Origin: Bdellovibrio sp. UBA4095
Lineage (GTDB): Bacteria > Bdellovibrionota > Bdellovibrionia > Bdellovibrionales > Bdellovibrionaceae
Assembly: GCA_002381805.1 (NCBI GenBank)
Contig: DFXZ01000012.1
Span: 184,458 to 248,457 of the forward strand
DNA length: 64,000 bases
Direction: 5' to 3'
Below the pieces are notes generated by a model, which searched no databases, had not been told where the DNA came from, and saw only the letters and a program-made list of their open reading frames with translations. Positions 42,669 to 51,272 of the stretch are shown piece by piece (position 1 is the first letter of the stretch; each line of letters begins with the position of its first letter). Made by a program: the position numbers and the translations under genes.

Positions 42669-43772
42669 TTGAACATTTTCCCCGGCAAAAAAACAGTCCA
42701 ATACATCTTCTTTGAAATGCTCCCCAGTTTCATCTTGGGATTGTTAGTATTTATTTCGATTATCCTCATGTTTCAGGTCCTGCGACTGACTGAGTTCGCC
42801 ATCGTTCATGGAGTGCCTTTAAAGACAATTGCAGAAATAATCGGATACGTAGTTATCTCACTACTACCTGTGCTTTTCCCCATGGCCTTACTTTTTTCCG
42901 TTTTACTTACCTATGGCAGGCTAAGCCAAGATTCGGAAATTGTTGCTCTTAAAGCTTGCGGCCTACCGATGACGACAATCACGCTTCCCGCTCTGATTCT
43001 TGCCAGCCTTGTCGGTATTATTTCAGCACAAATGTCTTTTAATATCGCCCCTTGGGGAAATCGTCAGTTTGAAGTTCTTTATTCTCGCCTAGCCGACACA
43101 AAGGCTGCCGCTGTTATCAAAGAAGGAACTTTCTCCGAAGGTTTCTTTGATATGGTGGTTTATGCCAACGAAGTGGATTCCGACAAAGGGAAGCTTAAAA
43201 AAGTTTTTATCTATGATGAAAAAAGTGGAGATATTCCTTTAACAATTATCGCTAAGGCTGGAGAAATCGCACCAGATCCAGACAAGCCAGGACACGAGCT
43301 TTTATTAAGACTGCAGGACGGCGAAATCCATCGCCAAGCCAAAACCCATACCAAAATCAGCTTTAACACCTACGATGTTCAGTTCAGTGCTCCACTGAAT
43401 ATTGAAGAAAAAGCCAAGTCCATGCCATCACTCACTCTCCAAGAAGTTCGCAATCGTCTGAAAGAAGACATCAAAGATGAAGAACTCAAGCGCAAACTGC
43501 AAACCGAACTTCACAAGCGCTGGGCGATTTCGATTCTCTGCGTAGTATTCGCTCTGATCGGCGTTGGCCTAGGCACCACCACCAATCGCCGCGCAGCAAA
43601 GGCCGGAGGAATGATCATTTGTCTGGGGCTTATCATTGGCTACTGGGTCCTTTATATCGCGGCAGAGGGCGCCGCACGCAGCGGAGCATTGCCAGTAGCC
43701 TTAGCTATTTGGACACCGAATGTGATCTTTGGAGTTTTGGGATTTGAGTCTTTAAGAAGAAATTGGAATTAG
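42669..43772 (+). CDS. lptF: LptF/LptG-family lipopolysaccharide permease
   Basis: 367 residues from TTG 42669, with AGGAG eight bases upstream. It has three N-terminal membrane helices (MLPSFILGLLVFISIILMF; ISLLPVLFPMALLFSVLLTYGRLSQDSE, with the conserved SQDSEIVALKACG coupling helix), a periplasmic beta-jellyroll region to about residue 270, then three C-terminal helices. This is the LptF/LptG topology (YjgP/YjgQ). The pair forms the inner-membrane part of the LptBFGC complex that extracts LPS. Only one of the two permease subunits is in this window, so F versus G is not certain. Confidence 0.85.
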   Translation: MNIFPGKKTVQYIFFEMLPSFILGLLVFISIILMFQVLRLTEFAIVHGVPLKTIAEIIGYVVISLLPVLFPMALLFSVLLTYGRLSQDSEIVALKACGLPMTTITLPALILASLVGIISAQMSFNIAPWGNRQFEVLYSRLADTKAAAVIKEGTFSEGFFDMVVYANEVDSDKGKLKKVFIYDEKSGDIPLTIIAKAGEIAPDPDKPGHELLLRLQDGEIHRQAKTHTKISFNTYDVQFSAPLNIEEKAKSMPSLTLQEVRNRLKEDIKDEELKRKLQTELHKRWAISILCVVFALIGVGLGTTTNRRAAKAGGMIICLGLIIGYWVLYIAAEGAARSGALPVALAIWTPNVIFGVLGFESLRRNWN

Positions 43773-43987
43773 GGAGTCGCGAAAAATAAGAGCGATGCAG
43801 CAGCTTCCGTACTACCATGGTCATCCTTGACCACATCGCCCCTCCCTAAGACAAATGGTAGGGGTATTGAACTCACCTTGCAAAAGATTTTTTTAGATGA
43901 TTTCATTTTTTTCCAAGGAATTCTGGCATCTTACAATAATCACTACCGCTAGTATAGGCATTTACCATAACGACCTACCCCTACGGA

Positions 43988-44890
43988 TTACAAACTTTCA
44001 GATATTAACTCGGAGCTGAAAAACATGTTTATATCTTCAGCATCGCGCACCAATTGAGCACCTTCACTTAGCACATCGAGACTGCCAGCGAAGTGAGGAT
44101 CAAGCGGATGTCCCGGCACAACCCACACCGGCTTTCCCAACTGAACCGATTGAGTCGCCGTGATTAAGGTTCCACTGCGTCTCTTAGCTTCGATCAATAG
44201 CGTGCCTCGCCCCAAGGCGGCGATAAGACGATTGCGATGATGGAAAAGATTTTTGTGCATACGTTGATCATAGATATATTCGCTGATGAAACATCCCCCG
44301 TTGGTAAGAATTGGCTCGATCCATTCTTGCAGACTCTGAGGATACATTTGCCCCAATCCCGAGGGCAGAACCACGATTGTCGGACAAAGTTTGCGAAGCG
44401 CCAATCCATGCGCCTTCTGATCGACTCCGCGAGCTCCACCACTAACCACACACGGCCGTTGAGTTTCGCAAAATAACGAGAACTGTGATTCCATCCATTG
44501 TAAAGATTCGGCTGACGGCTCGCGACTGCCGACGACCGCAATTGTGCGCTCTCCTAACCAGGCTGGCGCCCCCCAATAAGACAAAAACAGAGGTGGGTCT
44601 TCCATAAAGTAGCAGCCCGAAGGATAAAGAGGCTCGCCATAACACACGAACTGAATTCCCTGGAGTTTTAAACGGAGTGATTGCTCCCAATTCTCGCGAT
44701 AGCTTTCATGTCGTAGCCTGATATCGCGATAGAGCTGGTAAAAATGCAGTTGCAGCTGATCTAAAAGCTCAGCCGCTCCAAGCTGCCCAATGCGACCCAG
44801 GCCACGGTACAATGCGTGGATCTCGTCCTTGGCTTGGATATATTGGGGATGATTTTTAATAAGCTGTGAAAGGCAATAAAGATCAGTCAT
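43988..44890 (-). CDS. dprA: DNA-processing protein DprA
   Basis: 300 residues with the Rossmann-like core: TIAVVGSREPS near residue 115, VVSGGARGVDQKAHGLAL near 150, VLPSGLGQMYP, then FHHRNRLIAALGRGTLLIEAKRRSGTL near 215 and WVVPGHP near 255. DprA protects incoming single-stranded DNA and loads RecA during transformation. A short N-terminal helical region is present; the C-terminal winged helix of longer DprAs is absent. With the split comEC at 47.5-49 kb, it suggests a DNA-uptake capability or remnant. The lysM gene lies directly upstream on the same strand. Confidence 0.93.
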   Translation of the reverse strand: MTDLYCLSQLIKNHPQYIQAKDEIHALYRGLGRIGQLGAAELLDQLQLHFYQLYRDIRLRHESYRENWEQSLRLKLQGIQFVCYGEPLYPSGCYFMEDPPLFLSYWGAPAWLGERTIAVVGSREPSAESLQWMESQFSLFCETQRPCVVSGGARGVDQKAHGLALRKLCPTIVVLPSGLGQMYPQSLQEWIEPILTNGGCFISEYIYDQRMHKNLFHHRNRLIAALGRGTLLIEAKRRSGTLITATQSVQLGKPVWVVPGHPLDPHFAGSLDVLSEGAQLVRDAEDINMFFSSELISESL

Positions 44891-44930
44891 ACAAGGGAAA
44901 CCTGCAATTAGAAGGCTCCCCCCGTTTGCT

Positions 44931-46589
44931 TTACAACTCTAAATCAAAGTCATCAACTCCGCTTTCCGGCTCTTCAGAGAATTCCGGAACATCAGAAGAG
45001 CTTTCAAAATCACTGAAGTCGTCCGAAGCACCGGATGAAGGCGACATCTCTGTCTCCATCAGTGGAGCGGAAACATTAGAGGCTTGTGCTGAATTCCCTC
45101 CAACATAATCTCCGGTCACGATATCTGTAATTGAATTCACAATATAGGCCGTCGAGTAATTTTGAGAGACTCGGATGATTTTTAATTTTCCAATGACGGG
45201 ATCATTTATTACCGCATCTTTGTTCTTGCGAATGGTCTCATCCTTATAGACAGACAACACTTGCCCTTCTTGAAACCCTTGAGCGCTGCCGCCATCTAAG
45301 AAAACGATTGTATTTGTTCCGTAGAGCTTCCGTTCATTATTGAACTGACCGCCAATAATCTTTGCACTCACGGAATCGTTGGCCGCCCCGGCCGCAGGAC
45401 TGAATACAGGTATATTACCTGGCAACACAATGGAGCCCACTTGCACTGGATGCAGAGTTTTCTTAACAAGAGCGCGATAGATATTTTTACCTTCGTTCAC
45501 TTTGGCTAAAACTTCAATTTCACCCTGGGTCTCAACCATCGCACCCCGTTTCTTGCCATCAGCATCGACTACTGGCCCGAGGTTTCGCTGAACAATAAAA
45601 TTTTTGCCATTGGGTTGATCCAGACGGACGAAAACATATTGATAATTTCCCGCCGTTCTCCCCGCCATTTCTGTTCCCGTGACCACACCGACCCCCACTG
45701 CTGGAGCATCGTCGATATAATACTGAAGAGCCTCCATACCTGCTGGGATTCTTAATTTAGAATTATCTAAATCCAGTTGAATTTTTGGCTTCGTCACCAC
45801 TGCCATGCGATGTTCAGGAATACTGCCGGGCAGCTGACGCAAGAGGGGAGTTCTCTTTTTAGGCGGTGGAATTTCCACACCATCCAGAGATTGTGCCGCC
45901 AACTTCGGCAACGGCACAACGGTCTGATCTTGATCCGCCTCGGTTGCCGCAGCCTCGGCCAATTCAAGAGTCGGCGCATCCGCAGCATTGCCCGGGAAAA
46001 ACTGAATTTGCATTGATGGGTTAATCTGGTGAGGATTTAAAATAGAGCCTTTATTAAGGGCCCAAATCTTGGGCCAATAATTCGGATCACCAAAAAAGAC
46101 CGAGGAAATTTCCCAAAGCGTGTCACCTTTTTGAACCTGGTACACATCAGATTCTCTCGATCCGACGACCTTTCCCCAGGCTTCTTCAGAGGTCGGTCTT
46201 TCATTATAGGTTTTATAAATTCTATGGAACTCCGCTTCTTTTGAAAAATCGGGTTCACTCGTCGCGGAATCCCATTGCATTGGGGCGGATTCAGAAGTCG
46301 TAATTGCCGGAGTGTCAAAGGATTCTCCCGAAGGAGAATCTGCCCAGGTATCTTGTTCTGGCTGCTGAGGAATCTGCGGCGCTGGCACTTGCTCTACCGT
46401 ATCAGTGCCACCATCTTCGTTAATTTCTTGAAACTCGGGAACGGAGGGCTCTGCGACCGACTGATCTTGGGTTTCGAGAACATCTAAAGGATCAGATTCC
46501 CAACCCGTTTCTTCGGGAAAGTCTTGCGCCTGAGCGACCAGGGCACAAAAAAGACACACCATCGTTGCAGTTACTTTTTTACTATTCAC
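44931..46589 (-). CDS. Periplasmic LysM-domain protein
   Basis: 552 residues from GTG 46589 with AAGGA 7 bases upstream. Signal peptide TATMVCLFCALVAQAQ is followed by a long Glu/Pro/Ser/Thr-rich disordered stretch to about residue 145. Then comes a LysM domain (YQVQKGDTLWEISSVFFGDPNYWPKIWALNKG) of the subtype often found in polysaccharide- or peptidoglycan-binding proteins. Beyond that is a beta-rich region with no known family and an acidic C-terminus (EEPESGVDDFDLEL). It probably anchors to the wall. It is followed by dprA and preceded by the CpoB-like gene on the same strand. Confidence 0.82.
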   Translation of the reverse strand: MNSKKVTATMVCLFCALVAQAQDFPEETGWESDPLDVLETQDQSVAEPSVPEFQEINEDGGTDTVEQVPAPQIPQQPEQDTWADSPSGESFDTPAITTSESAPMQWDSATSEPDFSKEAEFHRIYKTYNERPTSEEAWGKVVGSRESDVYQVQKGDTLWEISSVFFGDPNYWPKIWALNKGSILNPHQINPSMQIQFFPGNAADAPTLELAEAAATEADQDQTVVPLPKLAAQSLDGVEIPPPKKRTPLLRQLPGSIPEHRMAVVTKPKIQLDLDNSKLRIPAGMEALQYYIDDAPAVGVGVVTGTEMAGRTAGNYQYVFVRLDQPNGKNFIVQRNLGPVVDADGKKRGAMVETQGEIEVLAKVNEGKNIYRALVKKTLHPVQVGSIVLPGNIPVFSPAAGAANDSVSAKIIGGQFNNERKLYGTNTIVFLDGGSAQGFQEGQVLSVYKDETIRKNKDAVINDPVIGKLKIIRVSQNYSTAYIVNSITDIVTGDYVGGNSAQASNVSAPLMETEMSPSSGASDDFSDFESSSDVPEFSEEPESGVDDFDLEL

Positions 46590-46612
46590 TCTCGCATCCT
46601 TGCTGTGAATTT

Positions 46613-47140
46613 TTATTTCAGGATTTTTAATTCAGCATCAGCTCTGAAGGACTCTGGGCTGCCTGGAAATTTTCCCTTAACTTCTTTAAGGTTCTTCTGC
46701 GCAAACTCTGGCAAATTCATCTTTTTATAGGTCATCGCTTTCGCAAATTTCGCAGACACAATTTTATTACTATGAGGGTATTTCTTTTCGATCTCACCAA
46801 AGTAACGAATAGCTTGCGCATAATTTTTTTGATTCACGGCCATGCGCCCCGCCAAGAAAAGGGCATTGTCCGAATACGGGCTCTTGGGAAATCGGCTTAG
46901 CAAACTCTGCAAACGGCTTTTAAATCCAATTTCATTGTTGCTCTGATAGGCGCTCACAATTTGAGCATAAAGCGCGACATCAGTCTCTTTCGAGAAATCC
47001 TTCCCGGTGAGTTCAATTAACAATGCTTGCTTATCCATACCCCGTGCAGATGCTTTCGTTTTGGACTGGATTGGTGTGGCGGAAACCACGAATGGCACAC
47101 TTAAAAGAACCGTCGCTGCTATCTGTCTTAGTTGCTTCAT
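46613..47140 (-). CDS. CpoB/YbgF-like periplasmic TPR protein
   Basis: 175 residues from ATG 47140, with GAGGTG 7 bases upstream. The signal peptide (IAATVLLSVPFVVSATP) is followed by TPR-like helix pairs: SRFPKSPYSDNALFLAGRMAVNQKNYAQAIRYFGEIEKKYPHSNK near residue 100 and KFPGSPESFRADAELK at the end. These repeats match the CpoB/YbgF C-terminal TPR, though the coiled coil of YbgF is lacking. In the family it coordinates peptidoglycan synthesis and outer-membrane constriction with Tol-Pal. Only 23 bases separate it from the LysM gene, so the two probably form an operon. Confidence 0.75.
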   Translation of the reverse strand: MKQLRQIAATVLLSVPFVVSATPIQSKTKASARGMDKQALLIELTGKDFSKETDVALYAQIVSAYQSNNEIGFKSRLQSLLSRFPKSPYSDNALFLAGRMAVNQKNYAQAIRYFGEIEKKYPHSNKIVSAKFAKAMTYKKMNLPEFAQKNLKEVKGKFPGSPESFRADAELKILK

Positions 47141-47303
47141 CTGTCGACACCTCATGCTGTTTTCATAGTATGACACGTGTTGAGAAATGCAAACAAGCAA
47201 GAGTTATCCACATTAAATGTTGAGTTACCTGTGTGCTAGACCTTAGACCTGTGTATTTTCAAGGGTTTCAGCTGTTTGCTAAAATATTAAGCACGACTTA
47301 AGC

Positions 47304-47417
47304 ATCTGAAATTACTGATATTTGTCATTTTACAAAGCTTTATTTTTAGCAATAAATTTCAGATCTTAAAATCCGGCCACGCAAGACGCACGGACCCGAA
47401 AACAGACTATTTCAGAT
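47304..47417. promoter_or_regulatory. ATTTCAGAT repeats in the 315-base divergent gap
   Basis: The 47141-47455 gap between the CpoB-like gene and the split comEC contains ATCTGAAATT (47304-47313) and its exact inverse AATTTCAGAT (47355-47364), with another ATTTCAGAT at 47409-47417. The rest is AT-rich, with no other gene. A tiny frame at 47430-47453 (MKIANSL) may be chance. Confidence 0.4.
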
Positions 47418-47455
47418 TCTGAGCTGGCCATGAAAATTGCTAACTCATTGTAACT

Positions 47456-48358
47456 ATGGTTCTTCTATTAATAGCTGCATTCTCCTTAAGCATTGCCTGC
47501 CCCCCTGGCTTGCTTATTTCTACATCATCTCTCTCTGAAAAAATCCAAAGAAAGTGTTTTAAGATTTTACCCGACAGTTCAAAACACAAAAGCGCTCTTG
47601 CGTCACTGGTCTGCGGACAGAAACTGACGAATGAAAAGCTCAAAGAGGATCTAAGCAAAACATCGCTTATTCACCTGTTTGTTATCTCGGGTTCCCACCT
47701 CATTTTGTTTGAAAGTGTTTTGCGATTTTTGCGAATGCCAGACTATTTAAGAATTGCAGTGCTCGCGTTTTATACCCTCGCCACCGGATGGCAGCCGCCC
47801 ACCGTGAGAGCTCTCTTCAGCCTGGGACTTCGTCATCTTTTATCCCGGCACAAGTGCTTTCTGCCTGGAGACCTGCAGACCCTCCTTGCTGGTCTCGTTT
47901 TGCTTTTCTTTTTCCCCGCATGGTGGGACTCCCTTTCACTACTTATGAGCTGGTGCGCCTCCCTTGCTCTCTGCACCCCTGGTCTGTTCCGGCTTAAAAA
48001 CAACTTAACCAAAGCGCTGACCTCACAGGTCGCGATCTGGAGCTTTATGCTCTTTCCGCTTTGGGGCATTGGCAGCCTGCATCCCTTAAGTCTTCTCTAT
48101 AATATTTTACTTGCTCCCTTAATTTCTTATCTGCTCCTTCCCCTGTCTTTTTTAGCGATCGCTCACCCCTGGTGCCTGGCGATTTTTGAAAACGTTTTAA
48201 ATTTCTTTAGTCACTTGTTGAGGCTTTTTTCTGAGCCCATCTTATCTGAAGACGGAACGTCCCATCCAGTTCAGGTACTTTGGATCTGGATATTGATACT
48301 CCATCTCTCTTTTCACTTCTTACGCCTTAAGCTTTGGCACGGTCGCGATTCCAAATGA
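47456..48358 (+). CDS. comEC: ComEC membrane (competence) domain protein
   Basis: 300 residues with about six to seven membrane helices. The ComEC core motif TSLIHLFVISGSHLILFE near residue 75 and QPPTVRALFSLGLRHLL near 110 identify the competence domain of the DNA channel. The usual N-terminal OB fold is reduced and there is no C-terminal beta-lactamase domain; that domain is encoded by the next gene, which overlaps this stop in ATGA. The two genes together replace one full-length ComEC. The ATG has no clear ribosome site. DNA transport across the inner membrane is inferred from family knowledge. Confidence 0.78.
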   Translation: MVLLLIAAFSLSIACPPGLLISTSSLSEKIQRKCFKILPDSSKHKSALASLVCGQKLTNEKLKEDLSKTSLIHLFVISGSHLILFESVLRFLRMPDYLRIAVLAFYTLATGWQPPTVRALFSLGLRHLLSRHKCFLPGDLQTLLAGLVLLFFFPAWWDSLSLLMSWCASLALCTPGLFRLKNNLTKALTSQVAIWSFMLFPLWGIGSLHPLSLLYNILLAPLISYLLLPLSFLAIAHPWCLAIFENVLNFFSHLLRLFSEPILSEDGTSHPVQVLWIWILILHLSFHFLRLKLWHGRDSK

Positions 48359-49077
48359 AGTACTTCTTTTTTGCATTGATCACACTCAGCGCCACACCCG
48401 TTGTCCACATTTCGCCTCTGCAGCTTTTTATCGTGTGGAATGTTGGGCAAGGACAGTGGACGACATCCGTGAACTCCGAAAGCTGTCTGCATTTCGATAT
48501 TGGAGGAGAATCTTTCCCATGGAAAAAGGTTCGAAAGCTCTGCGAAAAGAAGGAGAATCGCATTTACCTAAGTCATTGGGATTGGGACCACGTCGGTGGG
48601 CTTTCCCGGTGGCCCTGGGGCTGGAAACGTCACAAAACCTGTATCGCTCTTCGTCCTTTGGGTAAATCTTCTCTCAAGAAAATGAAATTGCTCAGCGGAT
48701 TTACCGACTGCCAAGAATTAACAAGAGAAATCCAGATTTGGACGCCGCGATCTGCAAAAGACTCGAACTCGCAAAGTCATGTTCTGAAGTTTCAAAGAAT
48801 TCTTTTGCCGGGCGACTCTCCGACTTCTCAAGAAAAATTTTGGAGGCCCACCAACCTTACCCAAGATGTCACGCTGCTGATTCTTGGCCATCATGGCAGT
48901 GCGACTAGCACCTCCGAGGACACGCTGAAGCAGATGCCTGCCCTTCGTATGGCGATCAGCTCAGCACGCTGGTCACGCTATGGCCATCCCCATCCCGACG
49001 TGCAGGCTCGTCTGAAACGCAAGAAAGTGCCTCTGCTTCGCACCGAAGACTGGGGGCACCTTCATTTCCAACAATAA
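48355..49077 (+). CDS. ComEC metallo-beta-lactamase-domain protein
   Basis: 240 residues with a hydrophobic start (FFFALITLSATPVV). The MBL fold of ComEC is recognisable: LFIVWNVGQGQW (VGQG), LSHWDWDHVGGL (HxDxDH-type, where the usual first His is in SHWD), LLPGDS, LGHHGSATSTSED and YGHPHPDVQARL. In ComEC this domain is thought to degrade the non-transported strand. Here it is a separate protein starting in the last codon of the membrane partner. It ends at a terminator. A single full-length ancestral gene split is the likely origin. Confidence 0.78.
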   Translation: MKYFFFALITLSATPVVHISPLQLFIVWNVGQGQWTTSVNSESCLHFDIGGESFPWKKVRKLCEKKENRIYLSHWDWDHVGGLSRWPWGWKRHKTCIALRPLGKSSLKKMKLLSGFTDCQELTREIQIWTPRSAKDSNSQSHVLKFQRILLPGDSPTSQEKFWRPTNLTQDVTLLILGHHGSATSTSEDTLKQMPALRMAISSARWSRYGHPHPDVQARLKRKKVPLLRTEDWGHLHFQQ

Positions 49078-49078
49078 A

Positions 49079-49108
49079 AAAAGCCCCAGAATATTTCCTG
49101 GGGCTTTT
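49079..49108. terminator. Bidirectional terminator between comEC-MBL and ald
   Basis: GCCCCAG pairs with CTGGGGC around AATATTTC, flanked by an A-run before and a T-run after. It ends 26 bases before the ald stop and just after the comEC-MBL stop, so it can serve both strands. Confidence 0.85.
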
Positions 49109-49133
49109 AATCTCAAAAATGAAAGAATGTGGA

Positions 49134-50240
49134 TCAACCTCTGTAAGGCTTAAACTCCATGTGTAAATCCTTGGCAACAGGTTCGTAGGTTACGAATCCG
49201 CCGTAGGTATTAAGCCCTTTAAGAAGAGCCTTATCTTTAGCAATGGCATCTTCCACACCCATCGCAGCTAACATGGATCCGTACTTCATAGTTACGTTCG
49301 TTAGAGCGTAAGTTGAAGTTCTGGGAACCACACCCGGCATATTTGGAACGCAATAATGGATCACACCATCAACTTCGTAAGTCGGTTGCTGATGAGAAGT
49401 CGGACGGCAAGTTTCGATACAACCACCTTGATCCACTGCCACATCAACTACCACTGAACCTTTAGACATTGAGGAAATCATCTCTTTTGTCACGAGGGTG
49501 GGAGCCTTGTGACCGGTGATCAAAACACCCCCGATAACAAGATCAGAATCCATCACAGAGTCTTCGATATTTTTTGCATTCGAGTACAATGTCATGCAAC
49601 GACCTTGGAAAATATCATCAAGATATTCAAGACGTGCCGTATTTACATCCAGCACTGTAACTGCTGCTCCCAATCCAACTGCCATCTTTGCAGCATTCGT
49701 TCCGACAACACCGCCGCCAATGATCGTGACTTTACCTGGTTTTACACCCGTCACACCGCCCATTAGAATACCTTTTCCGCCGTGATTCTTTTGCAGATAA
49801 TAGGCACCAACTTGAGTCGCCATACGCCCTGCAACTTCTGACATCGGAGTTAAGAGAGGCAAAGTTCCGTTCTCGAGCTGAATTGTTTCGTACGCAATCG
49901 CTTTTACTTTTCTTTCACAAAGAACCTTTGTCAGCTTTGGTTCCGCAGCTAGGTGAAGATAAGTGTAAAGAATCTGATTTTCCTTCATGAGGTCGTACTC
50001 ATCTGGAAGTGGTTCTTTCACTTTCACGATCATTTCAGCTTTTGCGTAGACTTCTTTTTTTGTGTCAATAATGGTCGCGCCGGACTTCTCGTAATCTTCG
50101 TTACTAATACCAGAACCGATACCAGCATCTTTTTCTACAATAACAGTATGTCCTTCTTTTACGAACTGACGCACACCCGCTTCTGTTAAACCCACACGGT
50201 TTTCAGAAATTTTGATTTCCTTCGGTACCCCGATAATCAT
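49134..50240 (-). CDS. ald: Alanine dehydrogenase
   Basis: 368 residues with AAGGAG upstream. Catalytic Lys in MIVKVKEP near residue 75, His in YTYLHLAAEP near 96, the Rossmann motif VTIIGGGVVGTNAAKMAVGLGA near 170, and MPGVVPRTSTYALTN near 303 identify the enzyme. It converts L-alanine to pyruvate and ammonium with NAD+, and the length matches the hexameric family. In an amino-acid-fed organism this would feed carbon into central metabolism, an inference. It is the first gene after the lpxC terminator, with its own promoter region of about 50 bases. Confidence 0.97.
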   Translation of the reverse strand: MIIGVPKEIKISENRVGLTEAGVRQFVKEGHTVIVEKDAGIGSGISNEDYEKSGATIIDTKKEVYAKAEMIVKVKEPLPDEYDLMKENQILYTYLHLAAEPKLTKVLCERKVKAIAYETIQLENGTLPLLTPMSEVAGRMATQVGAYYLQKNHGGKGILMGGVTGVKPGKVTIIGGGVVGTNAAKMAVGLGAAVTVLDVNTARLEYLDDIFQGRCMTLYSNAKNIEDSVMDSDLVIGGVLITGHKAPTLVTKEMISSMSKGSVVVDVAVDQGGCIETCRPTSHQQPTYEVDGVIHYCVPNMPGVVPRTSTYALTNVTMKYGSMLAAMGVEDAIAKDKALLKGLNTYGGFVTYEPVAKDLHMEFKPYRG

Positions 50241-50281
50241 TTGTTATCTCCTTGTAACCTCCGAACTATGCCAGAAAGGAT

Positions 50282-50312
50282 GCAAAAAGCAAGAGGCCAC
50301 AAAGGAGCCTCT
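50282..50312 (-). terminator. Terminator after lpxC
   Basis: On the minus strand AGAGGC pairs with GCCTCT across a 9-base loop, followed by TGCTTTTTG. It lies about 25 bases past the lpxC stop and probably ends the ruvC-ruvA-ruvB-asparaginase-lpxC transcript. Confidence 0.7.
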
Positions 50313-50336
50313 CTAACATGTTGAATCACGAGATAT

Positions 50337-51254
50337 TTAGTAACCTGTGGGTTCTAGCTTCCAACCAGAATAACGACGAACCTCGTCAGAAATGTCAGCA
50401 CCAAGCTCAACATGGCGATAGGACTTTGGGGACTCCCAAATTTTTCGCACCAGTTTATTCATAATATCATGTCCGGCCTTATAAAGAACCACGTGGCCCA
50501 TCAACGGCATCTCAAGGGTCACTAGATCACCCAAAGCATCCAGGGCCTTATGGCGAACGAACTCATCCTGCCACCGCAGACCGCCTGGGTTCATGATCTC
50601 TTCGGTGTTTAAGACTATGGCATTGTCCAGGCTGCCACCCTTGGCCAAGCCACGAGCCTGAAGAGCCTCGACATCTTTTAGAAAACCAAAGGTGCGAGCC
50701 TGAGCTATATCCCTTCCAAAAGACTGCTCATTTATATCTAAATCAATTGTTTGCTTGCCGATTTTGGGATGAGGAAAGTCAATGGTCACCGTCAATCGCA
50801 GCCCATGATAAGGAACAACATAAGCATGCTTTTCCCCCTCACTAAAATAAATGGGCTCGGTGATGTAGCAATATTTTCGAGGCTGATCTTGCTCGACGAT
50901 TCCTACTGCCAGCAAAGCCTCAAGAAAATCGCGGGCGCTACCATCCCCAATAGGAATTTCGGGACCATCAAGTTCAATAAAAAGATTATCAATTCGCAAA
51001 GCCGACAATGCAGACAAACAATGCTCGATCGTGGCCACCGAAAAAGCCCCGCCACCGATCGTTGTTTGATGGGAGGTTGCTTGCACATTCTTGGCTGTGA
51101 CCTTTAACGAGGGAGAACCCTCCAGATCTGTTCGTATAAAATAAACACCGGTGTCTGCCGGAGCAGGCTTGAAAGTGAGAGTACAAGGATCGCCAGAATG
51201 AATTCCGATTCCGCGAACCATCGTTTTTTTACGGATGGTTTTTTGTAAAAACAT
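50337..51254 (-). CDS. lpxC: LpxC, UDP-3-O-acyl-GlcNAc deacetylase
   Basis: 305 residues. The zinc ligands and catalytic residues are seen: TIEHCLSAL (His near 79), VRHKALDALGD (His and Asp near 235), and the catalytic His in KAGHDIMN near 262. It carries out the first committed step of lipid A synthesis in the cytoplasm. Placement after the asparaginase and ruv genes is unusual, as lpxC more often follows ftsZ in the dcw cluster. It is the last gene of the leftward transcript, ending at a terminator. Confidence 0.97.
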   Translation of the reverse strand: MFLQKTIRKKTMVRGIGIHSGDPCTLTFKPAPADTGVYFIRTDLEGSPSLKVTAKNVQATSHQTTIGGGAFSVATIEHCLSALSALRIDNLFIELDGPEIPIGDGSARDFLEALLAVGIVEQDQPRKYCYITEPIYFSEGEKHAYVVPYHGLRLTVTIDFPHPKIGKQTIDLDINEQSFGRDIAQARTFGFLKDVEALQARGLAKGGSLDNAIVLNTEEIMNPGGLRWQDEFVRHKALDALGDLVTLEMPLMGHVVLYKAGHDIMNKLVRKIWESPKSYRHVELGADISDEVRRYSGWKLEPTGY

Positions 51255-51272
51255 AACCTGACTTTACTCTAA

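Noticed and set aside
43857..43984. GTAGGGGTA/TACCCCTAC inverted repeat between lptF and dprA
   Set aside because: The arms are more than 100 bases apart with no supporting structure, so it was treated as chance.
47430..47453. Seven-codon frame MKIANSL just before comEC
   Set aside because: There is only a weak GAGCTGG upstream and no conserved context, so a chance frame is more likely.
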